A stretch of DNA of 64,000 bases from Brachybacterium aquaticum (GCF_014204755.1 NZ_JACHLZ010000001.1:1364001-1428000), one strand, 5' to 3'; counted from the first letter of the stretch, positions 36,715-45,274 are shown. The notes: generated by a model not told the origin, from the letters alone. Program-made: numbers and translations.

Positions 36715-36830
36715 CGTGCTCCGGGGTCGGTGAAAGTCCGAGCCGGCGGTGATAGTCCGCGACCCGCGTCTTTGCGGTGGAGCCGGTGGAATTCCGGCAC
36801 CGACAGTACAGCCTGGATGAGAGGCGCACG
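36715..36830 (+). ncRNA. FMN riboswitch (RFN element)
   Basis: The 116-nt element matches the conserved RFN core: 'CCGGGGTCGGTGAAAGTCC', 'GAGCCGGCGGTGATAGTCCG', 'GCCGGTGGAATTCCGGC', 'ACCGACAGTACAGCCTGGAT' and 'GAGAGGCGCAC'. The P1 stem forms from CGTGC (36715-36719) and GCACG (36826-36830). It starts 29 bp after rpe and ends 95 bp before ribM. It should sense FMN and lower ribM expression when FMN is plentiful. Confidence 0.96.
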
Positions 36831-36834
36831 TCCC

Positions 36835-36888
36835 GCAGGTCCTCGGGGCAGCGCATGCGCGTCCCCGTGCCCTGCAGGATCCCTTTTT
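36835..36888 (+). terminator. Riboswitch expression platform with probable terminator
   Basis: After the aptamer, GCAGG (36835-36839) can pair with CCTGC (36871-36875), or GGGCA (36846-36850) with TGCCC (36868-36872). A TTTTT run follows at 36884-36888, one of very few T-runs in the window. This suits FMN-induced transcription termination, though the stem-to-T distance is about 8-11 bases, so translation control is also possible. Confidence 0.5.
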
Positions 36889-36925
36889 CCCCGGAGCCAC
36901 TGCATCCGACGGAGAAAGGACCGAC

Positions 36926-37633
36926 ATGGATCTTCTGCAGTGGCTCTTCAACGCACGGATCGAGTTCGCGGGAGGACAGTTCCTCCTGCTGCGCGAGGTG
37001 CTCGGCAACGTCTTCGGACTGCTCAGCGCACTCGGCGGCATGCGACGCAAGGTCTGGGCGTGGCCCATCGGCATCGCCGGCAACCTCCTGCTGCTCACCG
37101 TGTTCCTGGGGACCGTGTTCGGCAACCCCAACTCGGTGGACCTGCTCGGCCAGGCCGGCCGACAGATCATGTTCATCGCCACCAGCATCTACGGCTGGGT
37201 CCGCTGGCGTCAGGCGAAGCAGGAGGGCGGCACGGCCGTCGAGCCCGAATGGGCGTCCTGGGGCACCCGCGCCCTGCTGCTGGTCGCCCTCGTGGGCGGC
37301 ACCGCGGCGCTGACCCCGATCTTCCGGGCGCTCGGGTCCTACGAGCCCGTCTGGGCCGACGCCTGGATCTTCATGGGCAGCCTGCTGGCGACCTTCGGCA
37401 TGGCCAAGGGCTGGGTCGAGTTCTGGCTCATCTGGGTGGCGGTCGACATCGTCGGCGTGCCCCTGCTGTGGAGCGCCGGGTACTACGCCAGCGCCTTCAT
37501 GTACGTGTTCTACGGCGCATTCACCCTCATCGGCTTCTTCGTCTGGTGGCGGGTGCGCAACAAGCGCGATGCGGAGGAGCAGAGGGTGACGGTCGAGACC
37601 GCGCACCTGGACCCCACCGTGCGCCGGCGCTGA
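36926..37633 (+). CDS. ribM: PnuC-family riboflavin transporter (RibM/PnuX)
   Basis: The 235-residue membrane protein has about 7-8 hydrophobic segments and a PnuC fold: 'LREVLGNVFGLLSALGGMRR', 'VWAWPIGIAGNLLLL', 'FIATSIYGWVRWRQ' and a C-terminal 'YVFYGAFTLIGFFVWWR'. PnuC proteins carry nicotinamide riboside, thiamine or riboflavin; in Corynebacterium and Streptomyces the FMN-riboswitch-linked member (PnuX/RibM) takes up riboflavin. The riboswitch directly upstream makes riboflavin the best call. ATG at 36926 behind GGAGAAAGGA. No ribD, ribE, ribA or ribH gene is nearby. Confidence 0.9.
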   Translation: MDLLQWLFNARIEFAGGQFLLLREVLGNVFGLLSALGGMRRKVWAWPIGIAGNLLLLTVFLGTVFGNPNSVDLLGQAGRQIMFIATSIYGWVRWRQAKQEGGTAVEPEWASWGTRALLLVALVGGTAALTPIFRALGSYEPVWADAWIFMGSLLATFGMAKGWVEFWLIWVAVDIVGVPLLWSAGYYASAFMYVFYGAFTLIGFFVWWRVRNKRDAEEQRVTVETAHLDPTVRRR

Positions 37634-37680
37634 GCCCCTCCACCGGATGAGGCCCGACGCGCCCGACGTGTGAGTGCTCT

Positions 37681-37717
37681 CCCGGCAGGTGGTCCGATCC
37701 GCGGACCATCTGCCGGG
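37681..37717. repeat. 37-bp inverted repeat between ribM and hisE
   Basis: CCCGGCAGGTGGTCCG and CGGACCATCTGCCGGG are complementary over 16 bases with a single G-T pair, around a 5-base loop. It is strong enough to end ribM transcription, but it also covers the place where the hisE -35 should be (its edge is 5 bp from the -10), so it could be an operator. Confidence 0.75.
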
Positions 37718-37722
37718 ACGCG

Positions 37723-37728
37723 TACCCT
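37723..37728 (+). promoter_or_regulatory. -10 box TACCCT of hisE, leaderless arrangement
   Basis: TACCCT is followed by 6 bases and the GTG start at 37735. Confidence 0.6.
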
Positions 37729-37734
37729 GTCGGC

Positions 37735-37998
37735 GTGAAGGATTTCGAGGCACTGTTCGCCGAGCTCACCGAGAAGGCCCGCACCCGACCCGAGGGGTCG
37801 GGCACCGTCCGCGAACTCGACGGCGGCGTCCATCAGATCGGCAAGAAGATCGTCGAGGAGGCCGCCGAGGTGTGGATGGCCTGCGAGTACGAGTCCAAGG
37901 ACGACGCGGCCATGGAGATCAGCCAGCTGTTCTACCACCTGCAGGTCATGATGATCGCCAAGGAGATCTCCCTCGAGGACGTGTACAAGCAGCTCTGA
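37735..37998 (+). CDS. hisE: Phosphoribosyl-ATP pyrophosphatase
   Basis: HisE hydrolyses phosphoribosyl-ATP to the AMP form, step two of histidine synthesis. The 87-residue all-alpha protein has the family core '[20 protein letters not shown]' with its Mg-binding Glu pairs and ends 'LEDVYKQL'. It starts at a GTG with no ribosome site but a -10 box at leaderless distance. hisG follows after 185 bp that contain an 18-bp tandem repeat (TCCGTCCCGACATCTGAC and a near copy at about 38124-38160). Confidence 0.96.
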   Translation: MKDFEALFAELTEKARTRPEGSGTVRELDGGVHQIGKKIVEEAAEVWMACEYESKDDAAMEISQLFYHLQVMMIAKEISLEDVYKQL

Positions 37999-38183
37999 GC
38001 TCCGCTCGAGCCGCACGCACCTGCGTTCTCGCCCACCTGCGTGCTGGGGCGCTCGCGACGCCCCGACTCGGCCGATACCGTCGGCCGCCCCCGCGCCGAC
38101 GGCCCCGCCGTCCCGCCCCTGACTTCCGTCCCGACATCTGACTCCGTCCCGACACCTGGCCGCGCCGCGGCCGAGGAGGATCC

Positions 38184-39041
38184 GTGCTCCGCATCGCCGT
38201 GCCCAACAAGGGTGCCCTCTCCGAGCCCGCCGCCGATCTGCTGCAGGAGGCGGGCTACCGCCGCCGCGGCATGGCCAAGGAGCTCGTCGTGGTCGACGAG
38301 GAGAACGGCGTGGAGCTGTTCCATCTGCGCCCCCGCGACATCGCGGTGTACGTGGGCTCCGGCACCGTGGACGTGGGCATCACCGGTCAGGACATGCTGA
38401 TCGACTCCCGCACCCCCGCCGCCGAGATCCTCCAGCTGGGCTTCGCCCGCTCCACCTTCCGCTTCGCCGCGCCGGTCGGCACCCGCAGCGACATCTCCGA
38501 CCTCGAGGGCGCCCGCATCGCCACCAGCTACGAGAACCTCGTCGAGGACTACCTCGGCGAACGGGGCGTCTCCGCCGAGGTCGTCCACCTCGACGGCGCG
38601 GTCGAGTCCTCGATCCGCCTCGGCGTGGCCGACGTGATCGCGGACGTCGTCGAGACCGGCACCACCCTGCGCCAGGCGGGCCTGGCCCCCTTCGGCGAAC
38701 CGATCATGACCAGCCAGGCCGTGCTCTTCTCCCGTCCCGGCATGGAGCTGGACGAGGAGGGGCAGCGCGCCCTCGAGGTGCTCGAGCGCCGCATCCGCGG
38801 CGTGCTCGTCGCGCGCGAATACGTCATGCTGGACTACGACGTGCCCACCGCGCTGCTCGAGAAGGCCGTCGAGATCACCCCCGGTCTGCAGTCCCCGACC
38901 GTCTCGCCGCTGCACGGCGGGGAGTGGTCCGCGGTGCGGGCGATGGTGGACCGTCGCGTCGCCCACCGCATGATGGACGACCTCTACGACGTCGGCGCCC
39001 GCGCCATCCTGGTCACCGCGATCCAGGCCTGCCGCATCTGA
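38184..39041 (+). CDS. hisG: ATP phosphoribosyltransferase (long form)
   Basis: HisG catalyses the first, feedback-inhibited step of histidine synthesis. The 285-residue protein is the long HisG type: catalytic domains with 'IAVPNKGALSEPA', 'VGITGQDML' and the PRPP loop 'VIADVVETGTTLRQAGL', plus a C-terminal ACT-like regulatory domain (about 210-285) that binds histidine. Start is the GTG at 38184 behind GAGGAGGAT. hisE-hisG then a PH-domain gene is the conserved actinobacterial order. Confidence 0.97.
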   Translation: MLRIAVPNKGALSEPAADLLQEAGYRRRGMAKELVVVDEENGVELFHLRPRDIAVYVGSGTVDVGITGQDMLIDSRTPAAEILQLGFARSTFRFAAPVGTRSDISDLEGARIATSYENLVEDYLGERGVSAEVVHLDGAVESSIRLGVADVIADVVETGTTLRQAGLAPFGEPIMTSQAVLFSRPGMELDEEGQRALEVLERRIRGVLVAREYVMLDYDVPTALLEKAVEITPGLQSPTVSPLHGGEWSAVRAMVDRRVAHRMMDDLYDVGARAILVTAIQACRI

Positions 39042-39048
39042 GGAGACC

Positions 39049-39513
39049 ATGACCACCCCCGCACCACCGCCGCAGGCCGCCGACGAGCGCGCCACGGTGG
39101 TGCTGCGGCCGCGGATGGTGCGGCTGGCCGCCTACACCACCGCCGTCATCGTCCTGGCCGGCATGATCGCCGGGGCCGTGCTCATCACCAGCTTCCAGCT
39201 CGGCGGCCGGCTCAGCCTGATCGCTATCGGCGTGCTCATGGCCGTGTTCTGCCACCTCGAGGCGTCGGTGCGGGTCGTCGCGCGGCCGACGGTGCTGGAA
39301 GTCCGCAACCTCATGCGCACGCGCACCCTGGAGTGGCCCGAGGTCGTCGGGATCAGCTTCCCCATGGGTGATCCGTGGGCGCACCTCGACCTCGCCGACG
39401 GCTCCACCCTCCCGCTGCAGGCGATCCAGCGCTACGACGGCAAGCGCGCCATCGCCGCCGCGCACCGGCTGCAGGACCTCGTCCACGAGCGCGGCGAGGC
39501 GGCGGAGGCCTGA
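39049..39513 (+). CDS. Bacterial PH-domain membrane protein
   Basis: The 154-residue protein has two transmembrane segments (about 27-48 and 53-70) followed by a small PH-like beta domain: 'LEVRNLMRTRTLEWPEVVGI' and 'AHLDLADGSTLPLQAIQRYD'. A similar PH-domain gene follows hisG in mycobacteria and most actinobacteria; its role is unknown. ATG at 39049, 7 bp after hisG, with AGGAGA. Confidence 0.85.
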   Translation: MTTPAPPPQAADERATVVLRPRMVRLAAYTTAVIVLAGMIAGAVLITSFQLGGRLSLIAIGVLMAVFCHLEASVRVVARPTVLEVRNLMRTRTLEWPEVVGISFPMGDPWAHLDLADGSTLPLQAIQRYDGKRAIAAAHRLQDLVHERGEAAEA

Positions 39514-39549
39514 CGGGGCCGAACTGTCACTGACGACCTGCGCGGGCGA

Positions 39550-39614
39550 TCACTGGCGCTAGGGGACGAGCCTCGGCCGTATTCGGGCTGCGTCGCCGTA
39601 TGGCGCCCGTGAAT
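39550..39614. repeat. Dispersed palindromic repeat, copy A (degenerate)
   Basis: The 65 bp between the PH-domain and DUF3866 genes read TCACTGGCGCTAGGGG ... CGGCCGTATTCGGGCTG ... CCGTATGGCGCCCGTGAAT. The right arm and middle match, base for base with few changes, a second element at 62295-62379, and the left arm is its imperfect complement. It does not code for anything. The rest of this 147-bp gap shows nothing else. Confidence 0.75.
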
Positions 39615-39660
39615 GCACACGCGCCCTGGCGGGCCCGGCGGTCAGCTCGTGCGGAGGCGC

Positions 39661-40773
39661 TCAGCTCGTGGGGAGGCGGTCCGCCGCGCAGCGTCCGGCG
39701 AGGGCGGCGTACTGGAAGGACGGGTAGTCCTCGGCGAGGGTGCGGCCCATCGTGGTCATCCGCACCGGCATCTCCTCGAGCGCGTCCCGCAGGCCCTTCG
39801 CATCCACCTCGGTGATCTCGTGCACCACGCCGCGCTTCTTCGCGGGCTTCAGGATCGTTGACTTCACCTGTTTTCGCACAGACTCATGAAAAGAGTTGTA
39901 ACGGGAGTCGGTGGGGGACATGACCGGCAGGTGCACCGGGGCGAGCAGCGCCTTGCCGTAGGTGGTGGAGGAGTGGTGGGACAGGCCCCGGTGGCGGTCG
40001 CGCTCGTCGGCCCCCGAGACGCGCAAGGTCGCGATCGGCGTGCCGCCCAGCACGGAGGCGGCGTGGAGTGCCTCGGCCGCCTGCACCCCGGAGAAGCCCC
40101 AGCCGGTGCCGGTGCCGAGATTGCCCGGGCCCTGGATGACGATGGCGACGTCGGCCCCCACCACGTGCTTCGCGCCGAGCAGCGCGGAGTGCACGGTGAC
40201 CGCCTCGAGGTCCCCGCCGAAGGACTGCCCGGCACTGATCACGGCGGCGAGCAGCTCGGACTCGCGCAGGCGCGCGGCGGTGCGGGAGTAGGCGGCCGGC
40301 AGTGCCGCGGCGTCGGTGTGGACGTAGGCGATGCGGGCGGTGCGGCGACGGGCACGGATCCCCGCGATGATCGCGGGGAGCGAGGAGTGCAGGTCCGCGA
40401 CGACGACGGGCATCCCGGCGATGTCGGTGGAGGCGCGGACGGTGTCGTAGTGCTCGCCGTCCGGGTCGTCGATCGCGTCGACCATGGTCTGCTGCGGGGT
40501 GTAGCGGGCCTTGACCATGTGGCCGGTGATCTCCTCGACCTCCGGCAGCGCCTCGGTGCGGGCGACGACGAGCGCCTCCCCGCCGGTGCCGAGCTCGCGC
40601 CGCAGCGCATTGGTGTTCAGCAGCACCTGCTCGCCCTTCACGGGCTTCCCGGTCAGCTCGCGGTAGGCGAGCGCAGGGATGGTGGTGCCGTCCTCGAGCT
40701 CCGCCTCGAACCGGTCCACGCCCGGCCAGGAGGTCTTCGAGGTTCCCACGGTCGCCCGTTCCCATCGCAGCAT
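39661..40773 (-). CDS. DUF3866 family protein
   Basis: The 370-residue protein belongs to an actinobacterial family of unknown function usually found near hisG/pafBC. It starts 'LRWERATVGTSKTSWPGVD' and shows 'ITGHMVKARYTPQQ', 'VVVADLHSSLPAIIAGI', 'ARIAYVHTDAAALPAAYSR' and a glycine-rich 'IQGPGNLGTGTGWGFSG'. The folded core has alternating strands and helices, like an enzyme, but no catalytic motif can be named. The ATG (40773-40771) has TAGGCT 7 bases upstream; in-frame codons up to 40794 would cross that box. Confidence 0.85.
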   Translation of the reverse strand: MLRWERATVGTSKTSWPGVDRFEAELEDGTTIPALAYRELTGKPVKGEQVLLNTNALRRELGTGGEALVVARTEALPEVEEITGHMVKARYTPQQTMVDAIDDPDGEHYDTVRASTDIAGMPVVVADLHSSLPAIIAGIRARRRTARIAYVHTDAAALPAAYSRTAARLRESELLAAVISAGQSFGGDLEAVTVHSALLGAKHVVGADVAIVIQGPGNLGTGTGWGFSGVQAAEALHAASVLGGTPIATLRVSGADERDRHRGLSHHSSTTYGKALLAPVHLPVMSPTDSRYNSFHESVRKQVKSTILKPAKKRGVVHEITEVDAKGLRDALEEMPVRMTTMGRTLAEDYPSFQYAALAGRCAADRLPTS

Positions 40774-40780
40774 GGCGCCC

Positions 40781-40786
40781 AGCCTA
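40781..40786 (-). promoter_or_regulatory. -10 box TAGGCT of the DUF3866 gene, leaderless arrangement
   Basis: On the minus strand TAGGCT stands 7 bases before the ATG at 40773. The divergent pafBC promoter lies 43 bp away, so both share a 68-bp control region. Confidence 0.5.
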
Positions 40787-40829
40787 GGCCGCACGGCGAG
40801 AGGTCCGCACCGCCCAGGTGCCCGGCCAG

Positions 40830-40835
40830 TAGTCT
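40830..40835 (+). promoter_or_regulatory. -10 box TAGTCT of pafBC, leaderless arrangement
   Basis: TAGTCT is followed by 6 bases and the GTG at 40842. A GTG at 40836 touches the box directly and cannot be the start of this transcript. Confidence 0.6.
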
Positions 40836-40841
40836 GTGGCG

Positions 40842-42851
40842 GTGGCTTCGAAGAACGTGGAGAGACTCCTCAACGTCATCATGACGATCGGCTCGCGCCG
40901 CCGGATCGACCGCGCGAAGCTCTTCTCCGTCATCCCCGACTACGCCGAGGCGACGTCCGAGCAGGCAGTGGAGCGGATGTTCGAGCGCGACAAGGCCGCG
41001 ATCCTCGAGCTCGGGCTGCCGCTGGTCTCCGAGCGGGACGTGCTGGACGAGAACACCGTCTACTACCGGATCGACGCCGCACCCTCCTCCACGGTGCTGG
41101 ATCTCACCACCGAGGAGTACACCGTCCTGCTCGCCGCGAGCCGCGCCTGGGACGCCGCGGCCGCCGGCGGCGCCGCGCGGCGGGTGCGCGCGAAGCTGCT
41201 CAGCCTCGGCCACGACGCGGACCCCGACCTGCTGCGCCGCACCCCGCGCGGCGCCGTCGAGTCCCTGCCCGTGCTCTCCCCGCTGCTGGACGCCGTGGTG
41301 ACCGGGAAGTCCGTGCGCTTCACCTACCGCGGCACCCACGGCGCCCCCGCCCAGCGCCACGTCGAGCCGTGGGTGGTGGGCGTGCACGACGGCCACTGGT
41401 ACGTGTACGGCTTCGACCGCGACCGGAGCGCGCCGCGCCTGTTCCGCGCCTCCCGCATCGAGTCGTTCCCCGCCGAGGGACCGGCCGCGAAGGAGCCCCG
41501 CCCGGAGGACACCGACCTCGACGGCGTGCTCGCGAGGATGCTGGACAGCGACGACCGCGACGCCGCCCTGCTGCGCGCCGCCCCGTACAAGGCCCTGTCC
41601 CTGCGCGACCGCGCTGGCGCCGAGCTCGAGGCCGAGGAGCTGCGCCTGCCCGTCATGCCCCGCCCCGCCGCCCGCCGCCTGGTCCTCTCCGACGTGCGCT
41701 GGGTGGAGCTGGTGGAGCCGGCCGCCTGGCGCGCCGAGATCGCCGACGTGCTCACCGCGATCGCCGACCGCCACGAAGGGGAGGGGAACCTCGGCGCCGT
41801 CGAGAGCGCCGCGAGCCGCCCGAGCCCCCGCATCCGCCTCTCCCCGCAGAGCGGCGACCACCTCTCCCGCCTCATCTCCGCCGCGTCCTACGTGATGAAC
41901 CGGGGCGAGGCCGACCTCGCTGAGCTCGCCGAGGCACTCGACGTCTCCGAGAAGCAGCTGGTCGACGACCTGCAGGTCCTGTTCGTCTGCGGCGACATGG
42001 GCGCCGGATGGGAGGACCTCATCGAGGCCGAGTGGGAGCACGGCACCGTGCGGGTGCGCAACGCCGAGCCGCTGCACCGCGCCCTGCGCCTGAGCGCCGT
42101 GGAGGTCACCGCGCTGCTGGCCGGGCTCGCCGCGCTCGAGCCCGCCGCCGGCGAGGGCGAGCGCGTCGTCGCCGCGGCGCGCGAGAAGCTGCTGGCCGCC
42201 GTCGGCGGGGAGGGCGACCAGCCCGCGCCCGAGGCGCCCACGCGCCAGGAGCTCCAGCAGGCGTCGGCCGCCGACGAAATGGCCGCCCGCACGGCCGACC
42301 GCGCCGACACGGTCCTCGCCGCCGTCCAGCGCGCCCTCGCCGCCGAGCCCGGGGAGGGCGGAGACGACGACCCCTCCCACCTCACCCTCCGCTACTCCTC
42401 GGCCGACCGGCCCGGCACCACCGTGCGCCGGATCCGGCCCCTCGCGCTGGAGACCGACGGCGCCCGCTCCTATCTCCTGGCCGACTGCGAGCTCGCCGGC
42501 GGCGAGCGGCGCTTCCGCCTGGACCGCATCGTCGAGGTGCTGCCGCCAGACACGCCCATGTCCCGCCCCGATCTCGACCCCGACGAGGTGCTCGACGGTC
42601 GCACCGAGGGGGACGTGTGGCTGCGGCTGGACCCGCCCGGACGCTGGATCGCCGAGTCCTTCGCCGCCGCCGAGCTGCGCGACGGGCAGGACGGGGCGAC
42701 CTACGCCCGGCTCGACGGACCGCTGCGCGCACCGCTCGTCGACGCGGTGTTCGAATCCGCCGGTTCCGCCGAGGTGCTGAGCCCGAGTGGCCTGCGACAC
42801 ACGATCGTGACCGTGGCGCGGGCAGGCGCAGCGCGCCACTCCCAGCAGTAG
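40842..42851 (+). CDS. pafBC: Fused PafB-PafC DNA-damage transcription activator
   Basis: The 669-residue protein joins two WYL regulators head to tail. The first half has a winged helix ('NVERLLNVIMTIGSRRR') and a WYL-like domain ('PWVVGVHDGHWYVYGFDRD'); from about residue 325 a second winged helix ('LSRLISAASYVMNRGEADLA') and a second WYL domain ('ARSYLLADCELAGGERRFR') follow, joined by an Ala/Glu-rich linker. In mycobacteria PafB and PafC are separate proteins that act as a heterodimer in the LexA-independent DNA-damage response; natural fusions are known in Arthrobacter. It is followed by tatA, as in mycobacteria. Confidence 0.93.
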   Translation: MASKNVERLLNVIMTIGSRRRIDRAKLFSVIPDYAEATSEQAVERMFERDKAAILELGLPLVSERDVLDENTVYYRIDAAPSSTVLDLTTEEYTVLLAASRAWDAAAAGGAARRVRAKLLSLGHDADPDLLRRTPRGAVESLPVLSPLLDAVVTGKSVRFTYRGTHGAPAQRHVEPWVVGVHDGHWYVYGFDRDRSAPRLFRASRIESFPAEGPAAKEPRPEDTDLDGVLARMLDSDDRDAALLRAAPYKALSLRDRAGAELEAEELRLPVMPRPAARRLVLSDVRWVELVEPAAWRAEIADVLTAIADRHEGEGNLGAVESAASRPSPRIRLSPQSGDHLSRLISAASYVMNRGEADLAELAEALDVSEKQLVDDLQVLFVCGDMGAGWEDLIEAEWEHGTVRVRNAEPLHRALRLSAVEVTALLAGLAALEPAAGEGERVVAAAREKLLAAVGGEGDQPAPEAPTRQELQQASAADEMAARTADRADTVLAAVQRALAAEPGEGGDDDPSHLTLRYSSADRPGTTVRRIRPLALETDGARSYLLADCELAGGERRFRLDRIVEVLPPDTPMSRPDLDPDEVLDGRTEGDVWLRLDPPGRWIAESFAAAELRDGQDGATYARLDGPLRAPLVDAVFESAGSAEVLSPSGLRHTIVTVARAGAARHSQQ

Positions 42852-42981
42852 CGGCTACCCTGGAACTACCCGCCGAGAGGTGGGCCGAGCCGCCGCCGTG
42901 GCGGCCCGTCCGGTGCCCCTGTCCGCTGTGGGATGATGGGCGCGCCTGCGCTGAGTCATGGCGCTGTTGAAAGGGACTTCC

Positions 42982-43323
42982 ATGAACTTCTTCCGCAACC
43001 CCTGGGCGATCGTTCTGCTGATCGTGCTCGTGATCCTGCTGTTCGGGGCCAACAAGCTTCCGGGGCTCGCGCGCAACATGGGCAAGTCGATGCGCATCTT
43101 CAAGAGCGAGGTCGAGGAGATGCGGGGCGACGACCGTCGCTCCGATGACGAGGACGACGAGGACGAGCGTCCCGCCCGCTCCAGCCGCCCGCGCGAGGCG
43201 CGCGACTACGACCGCGAGGACCGTCGCGCCCGCGACGACCGCGAGTACGACCCCCGCGACGTCGAGGACCGCGAGCCGGTCCGCGCCCCGCGCGAGGACG
43301 ACGAGCCCTACCGTCGCGACTGA
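42982..43323 (+). CDS. tatA: Sec-independent translocase protein TatA
   Basis: TatA forms the pore part of the twin-arginine export system. The 113-residue protein has one N-terminal membrane helix ('[13 protein letters not shown]'), the hinge '[18 protein letters not shown]', an amphipathic helix, then a long Arg/Asp-rich disordered tail (55-113). ATG at 42982 behind AAAGGGA; an in-frame codon at 42958 would add a non-conserved extension. tatC follows 77 bp downstream. Confidence 0.95.
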   Translation: MNFFRNPWAIVLLIVLVILLFGANKLPGLARNMGKSMRIFKSEVEEMRGDDRRSDDEDDEDERPARSSRPREARDYDREDRRARDDREYDPRDVEDREPVRAPREDDEPYRRD

Positions 43324-43400
43324 ACCGCAACGTCGTTCGATGGACCGCGAGTCCGGGTGCGTCGTCGCCCGGGCCCGTAGGGCTGAGAGGTAACTGATCC

Positions 43401-44312
43401 GTGGCGAGTGATACGCAGGGACGCGGGCGCGCCGAGGCGAAGCCCGCGAAGAAGCCGCGCAAGGACCCCGAGGGGAGGATGTCCCTCGGGGAGCATCTCG
43501 TCGAGCTGCGCAACCGACTGCTGATCTGCGCGGTCGCCGTGCTGCTGTTCTCGATCGTCGGCTGGTTCCTGTTCCCGTGGGTGTTCGACGCCGTCAAGGC
43601 GCCGATCGAGGCCGCCGGCGAGGACTCCGACCTCCAGGCTCTGATCAACTTCCAGGGCGTCGGGCAGGGCCTGAACGTCAAGCTGCAGATGGCCGCGTAC
43701 ATCGGCCTGATCCTCGCCTCGCCGATCATCATCCTGCAGATCTGGCTGTTCGTGATGCCGGGCCTGCACAAGAACGAGCGCCGCTACGCGATCGGCTTCT
43801 TCGGCAGCGCGATCCCGCTGTTCTTCCTGGGCTGCATCGCCGGGTACTGGGCCGTGAACCAGCTGGTCCCGGTGCTGATGAGCTTCACCCCCACCGAGGG
43901 GTCGACCTCGCAGATCATCCCCTACGACCAGTACCTCGCCCTGCTGATCAAGACCATGCTCGCCTTCGGCATCGCCTTCGTGGTGCCGGTGGTGATGGTG
44001 CTGCTGAACTTCATGGGCCTGATCACCGGCAAGGCGATGCTGAAGGCGTGGCGCTGGATCATCTTCCTGTCCTTCGCGTTCACCGCCGTGATGGTCCCGA
44101 CGCCGGAGCCGATCACGCTGATCGCGATGTCCGCCGCGATCGCGAGCCTCTTCTTCGGCGCGATCGTCATCTCGCTGCTCCACGACAAGCGGGTCGCCAA
44201 GCGCACCGGCGAGGACGACCTCTCCGACGACGAGGCCAGCCGCATCGATGACGAGGTCGAGGAGATCGAGGCCCCGTCGCGCCTGGACGACGCCGACGAG
44301 GACGGACGGTGA
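43401..44312 (+). CDS. tatC: Sec-independent translocase protein TatC
   Basis: TatC is the signal-peptide receptor of the Tat pathway. The 303-residue protein has a Lys/Arg-rich N-terminal tail, the signature 'MSLGEHLVELRNRLL', six membrane segments, 'PIIILQIWLFVMPGLHKNER' and 'FTAVMVPTPEPI' (conserved Pro). The last 45 residues are acidic. Start is the GTG at 43401; the GAGAGG upstream is about 11 bases away. Its stop overlaps the GTG of the lipid kinase (GTGA). Confidence 0.96.
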   Translation: MASDTQGRGRAEAKPAKKPRKDPEGRMSLGEHLVELRNRLLICAVAVLLFSIVGWFLFPWVFDAVKAPIEAAGEDSDLQALINFQGVGQGLNVKLQMAAYIGLILASPIIILQIWLFVMPGLHKNERRYAIGFFGSAIPLFFLGCIAGYWAVNQLVPVLMSFTPTEGSTSQIIPYDQYLALLIKTMLAFGIAFVVPVVMVLLNFMGLITGKAMLKAWRWIIFLSFAFTAVMVPTPEPITLIAMSAAIASLFFGAIVISLLHDKRVAKRTGEDDLSDDEASRIDDEVEEIEAPSRLDDADEDGR

Positions 44313-45274
44313 GCAGACTCCGCGTCGGTCTGCTCTCCAACCCGTCCGCCGCCCAGGGCGCGGCACACCGGGTGGGCCGTCAGGTCGCACACCTGCTGCG
44401 CCTGGCCGGGATCTCGGTGGTCGACCTCTCCGGCCCCTCCGCGCACGTGGCCCGCGCCCGCGCCGAGGAGGTCCGCGACTCGCTGACCGCGCTCGTGGTC
44501 GTGGGCGGTGACGGGACCGTGTCCCTCGGCGCGGAGATCGTCGCCGACTCGCCCGTGCGGCTCGGGATCGTGCCCGCCGGCAGCGGCAACGACTTCGCCC
44601 GCGCGCTCGGCCTGCCGATCAACGACCCCGAGGAGTCCACGCGCGCGCTCCTGCACGCGCTGTCCCGCCCGGTCGTCACCATCGACGCGATCGAGATCAT
44701 CGCCACCGGCGAGCACGCCCTGCCCCACCGCTCCCTGGCGCTCGGCAACGTGAACCTCGGCTTCGACGCCCTGGTCAACGCCCGCGCCAACTCCAGCCGC
44801 GCCGGGACGACCCTGCGCTACCCGCGCGCCGTGATGCGCGAGCTGCGATCCTTCTCGCCCCTGCCGTTCTGGCTCGAGATCGACGGCGGGGAGCGGATCG
44901 AGATGGATGCGACCGTGCTGACCCTGTGCAGCTCCGGCATCTACGGCGGCGGCATGCAGATGGTCCCGGGCGCCCGCATCGACGACGGCATGCTCGAGCT
45001 GCTGTCCGTCACCGGTGTGGGCCGCACCGAGCTGCTGCGCTTCTTCCCGCGCGTGTTCAAGGGGACTCACACCGACCTCGACGCGGTGGACATCCGCCCC
45101 GTGCGCGAGCTGACCCTCGGACTGCGGGACGGCCGCGCCCTGCGCGCCTACGCCGACGGGGAGGCGCGCTCGCTGCTGCCGATCACCGCGCGCGTCCGCC
45201 CCGGTGCGGTCCGGCTGCTGGCCGACGTCGCGGCCCTGCGCGCCGAGAGGGCGGTCGACGGGGGAGCGCAGTGA
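44309..45274 (+). CDS. Diacylglycerol kinase-family lipid kinase
   Basis: The 321-residue protein has the DAGK catalytic motifs: 'VVVGGDGTVSLG', 'GIVPAGSGNDFARALG' and the C-terminal 'YADGEA'. It resembles DgkB-type and sphingosine-kinase-like enzymes that phosphorylate diacylglycerol or another lipid. In actinobacteria it commonly stands between tatC and helY, as here. The GTG at 44309 overlaps tatC; the TGA overlaps the helY GTG. Confidence 0.9.
   Translation: MSRLRVGLLSNPSAAQGAAHRVGRQVAHLLRLAGISVVDLSGPSAHVARARAEEVRDSLTALVVVGGDGTVSLGAEIVADSPVRLGIVPAGSGNDFARALGLPINDPEESTRALLHALSRPVVTIDAIEIIATGEHALPHRSLALGNVNLGFDALVNARANSSRAGTTLRYPRAVMRELRSFSPLPFWLEIDGGERIEMDATVLTLCSSGIYGGGMQMVPGARIDDGMLELLSVTGVGRTELLRFFPRVFKGTHTDLDAVDIRPVRELTLGLRDGRALRAYADGEARSLLPITARVRPGAVRLLADVAALRAERAVDGGAQ

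Noticed and set aside
39550..39614. Palindromic repeat copies as insertion sequences
   Set aside because: They are under 90 bp and carry no transposase; at most they are small non-autonomous elements.
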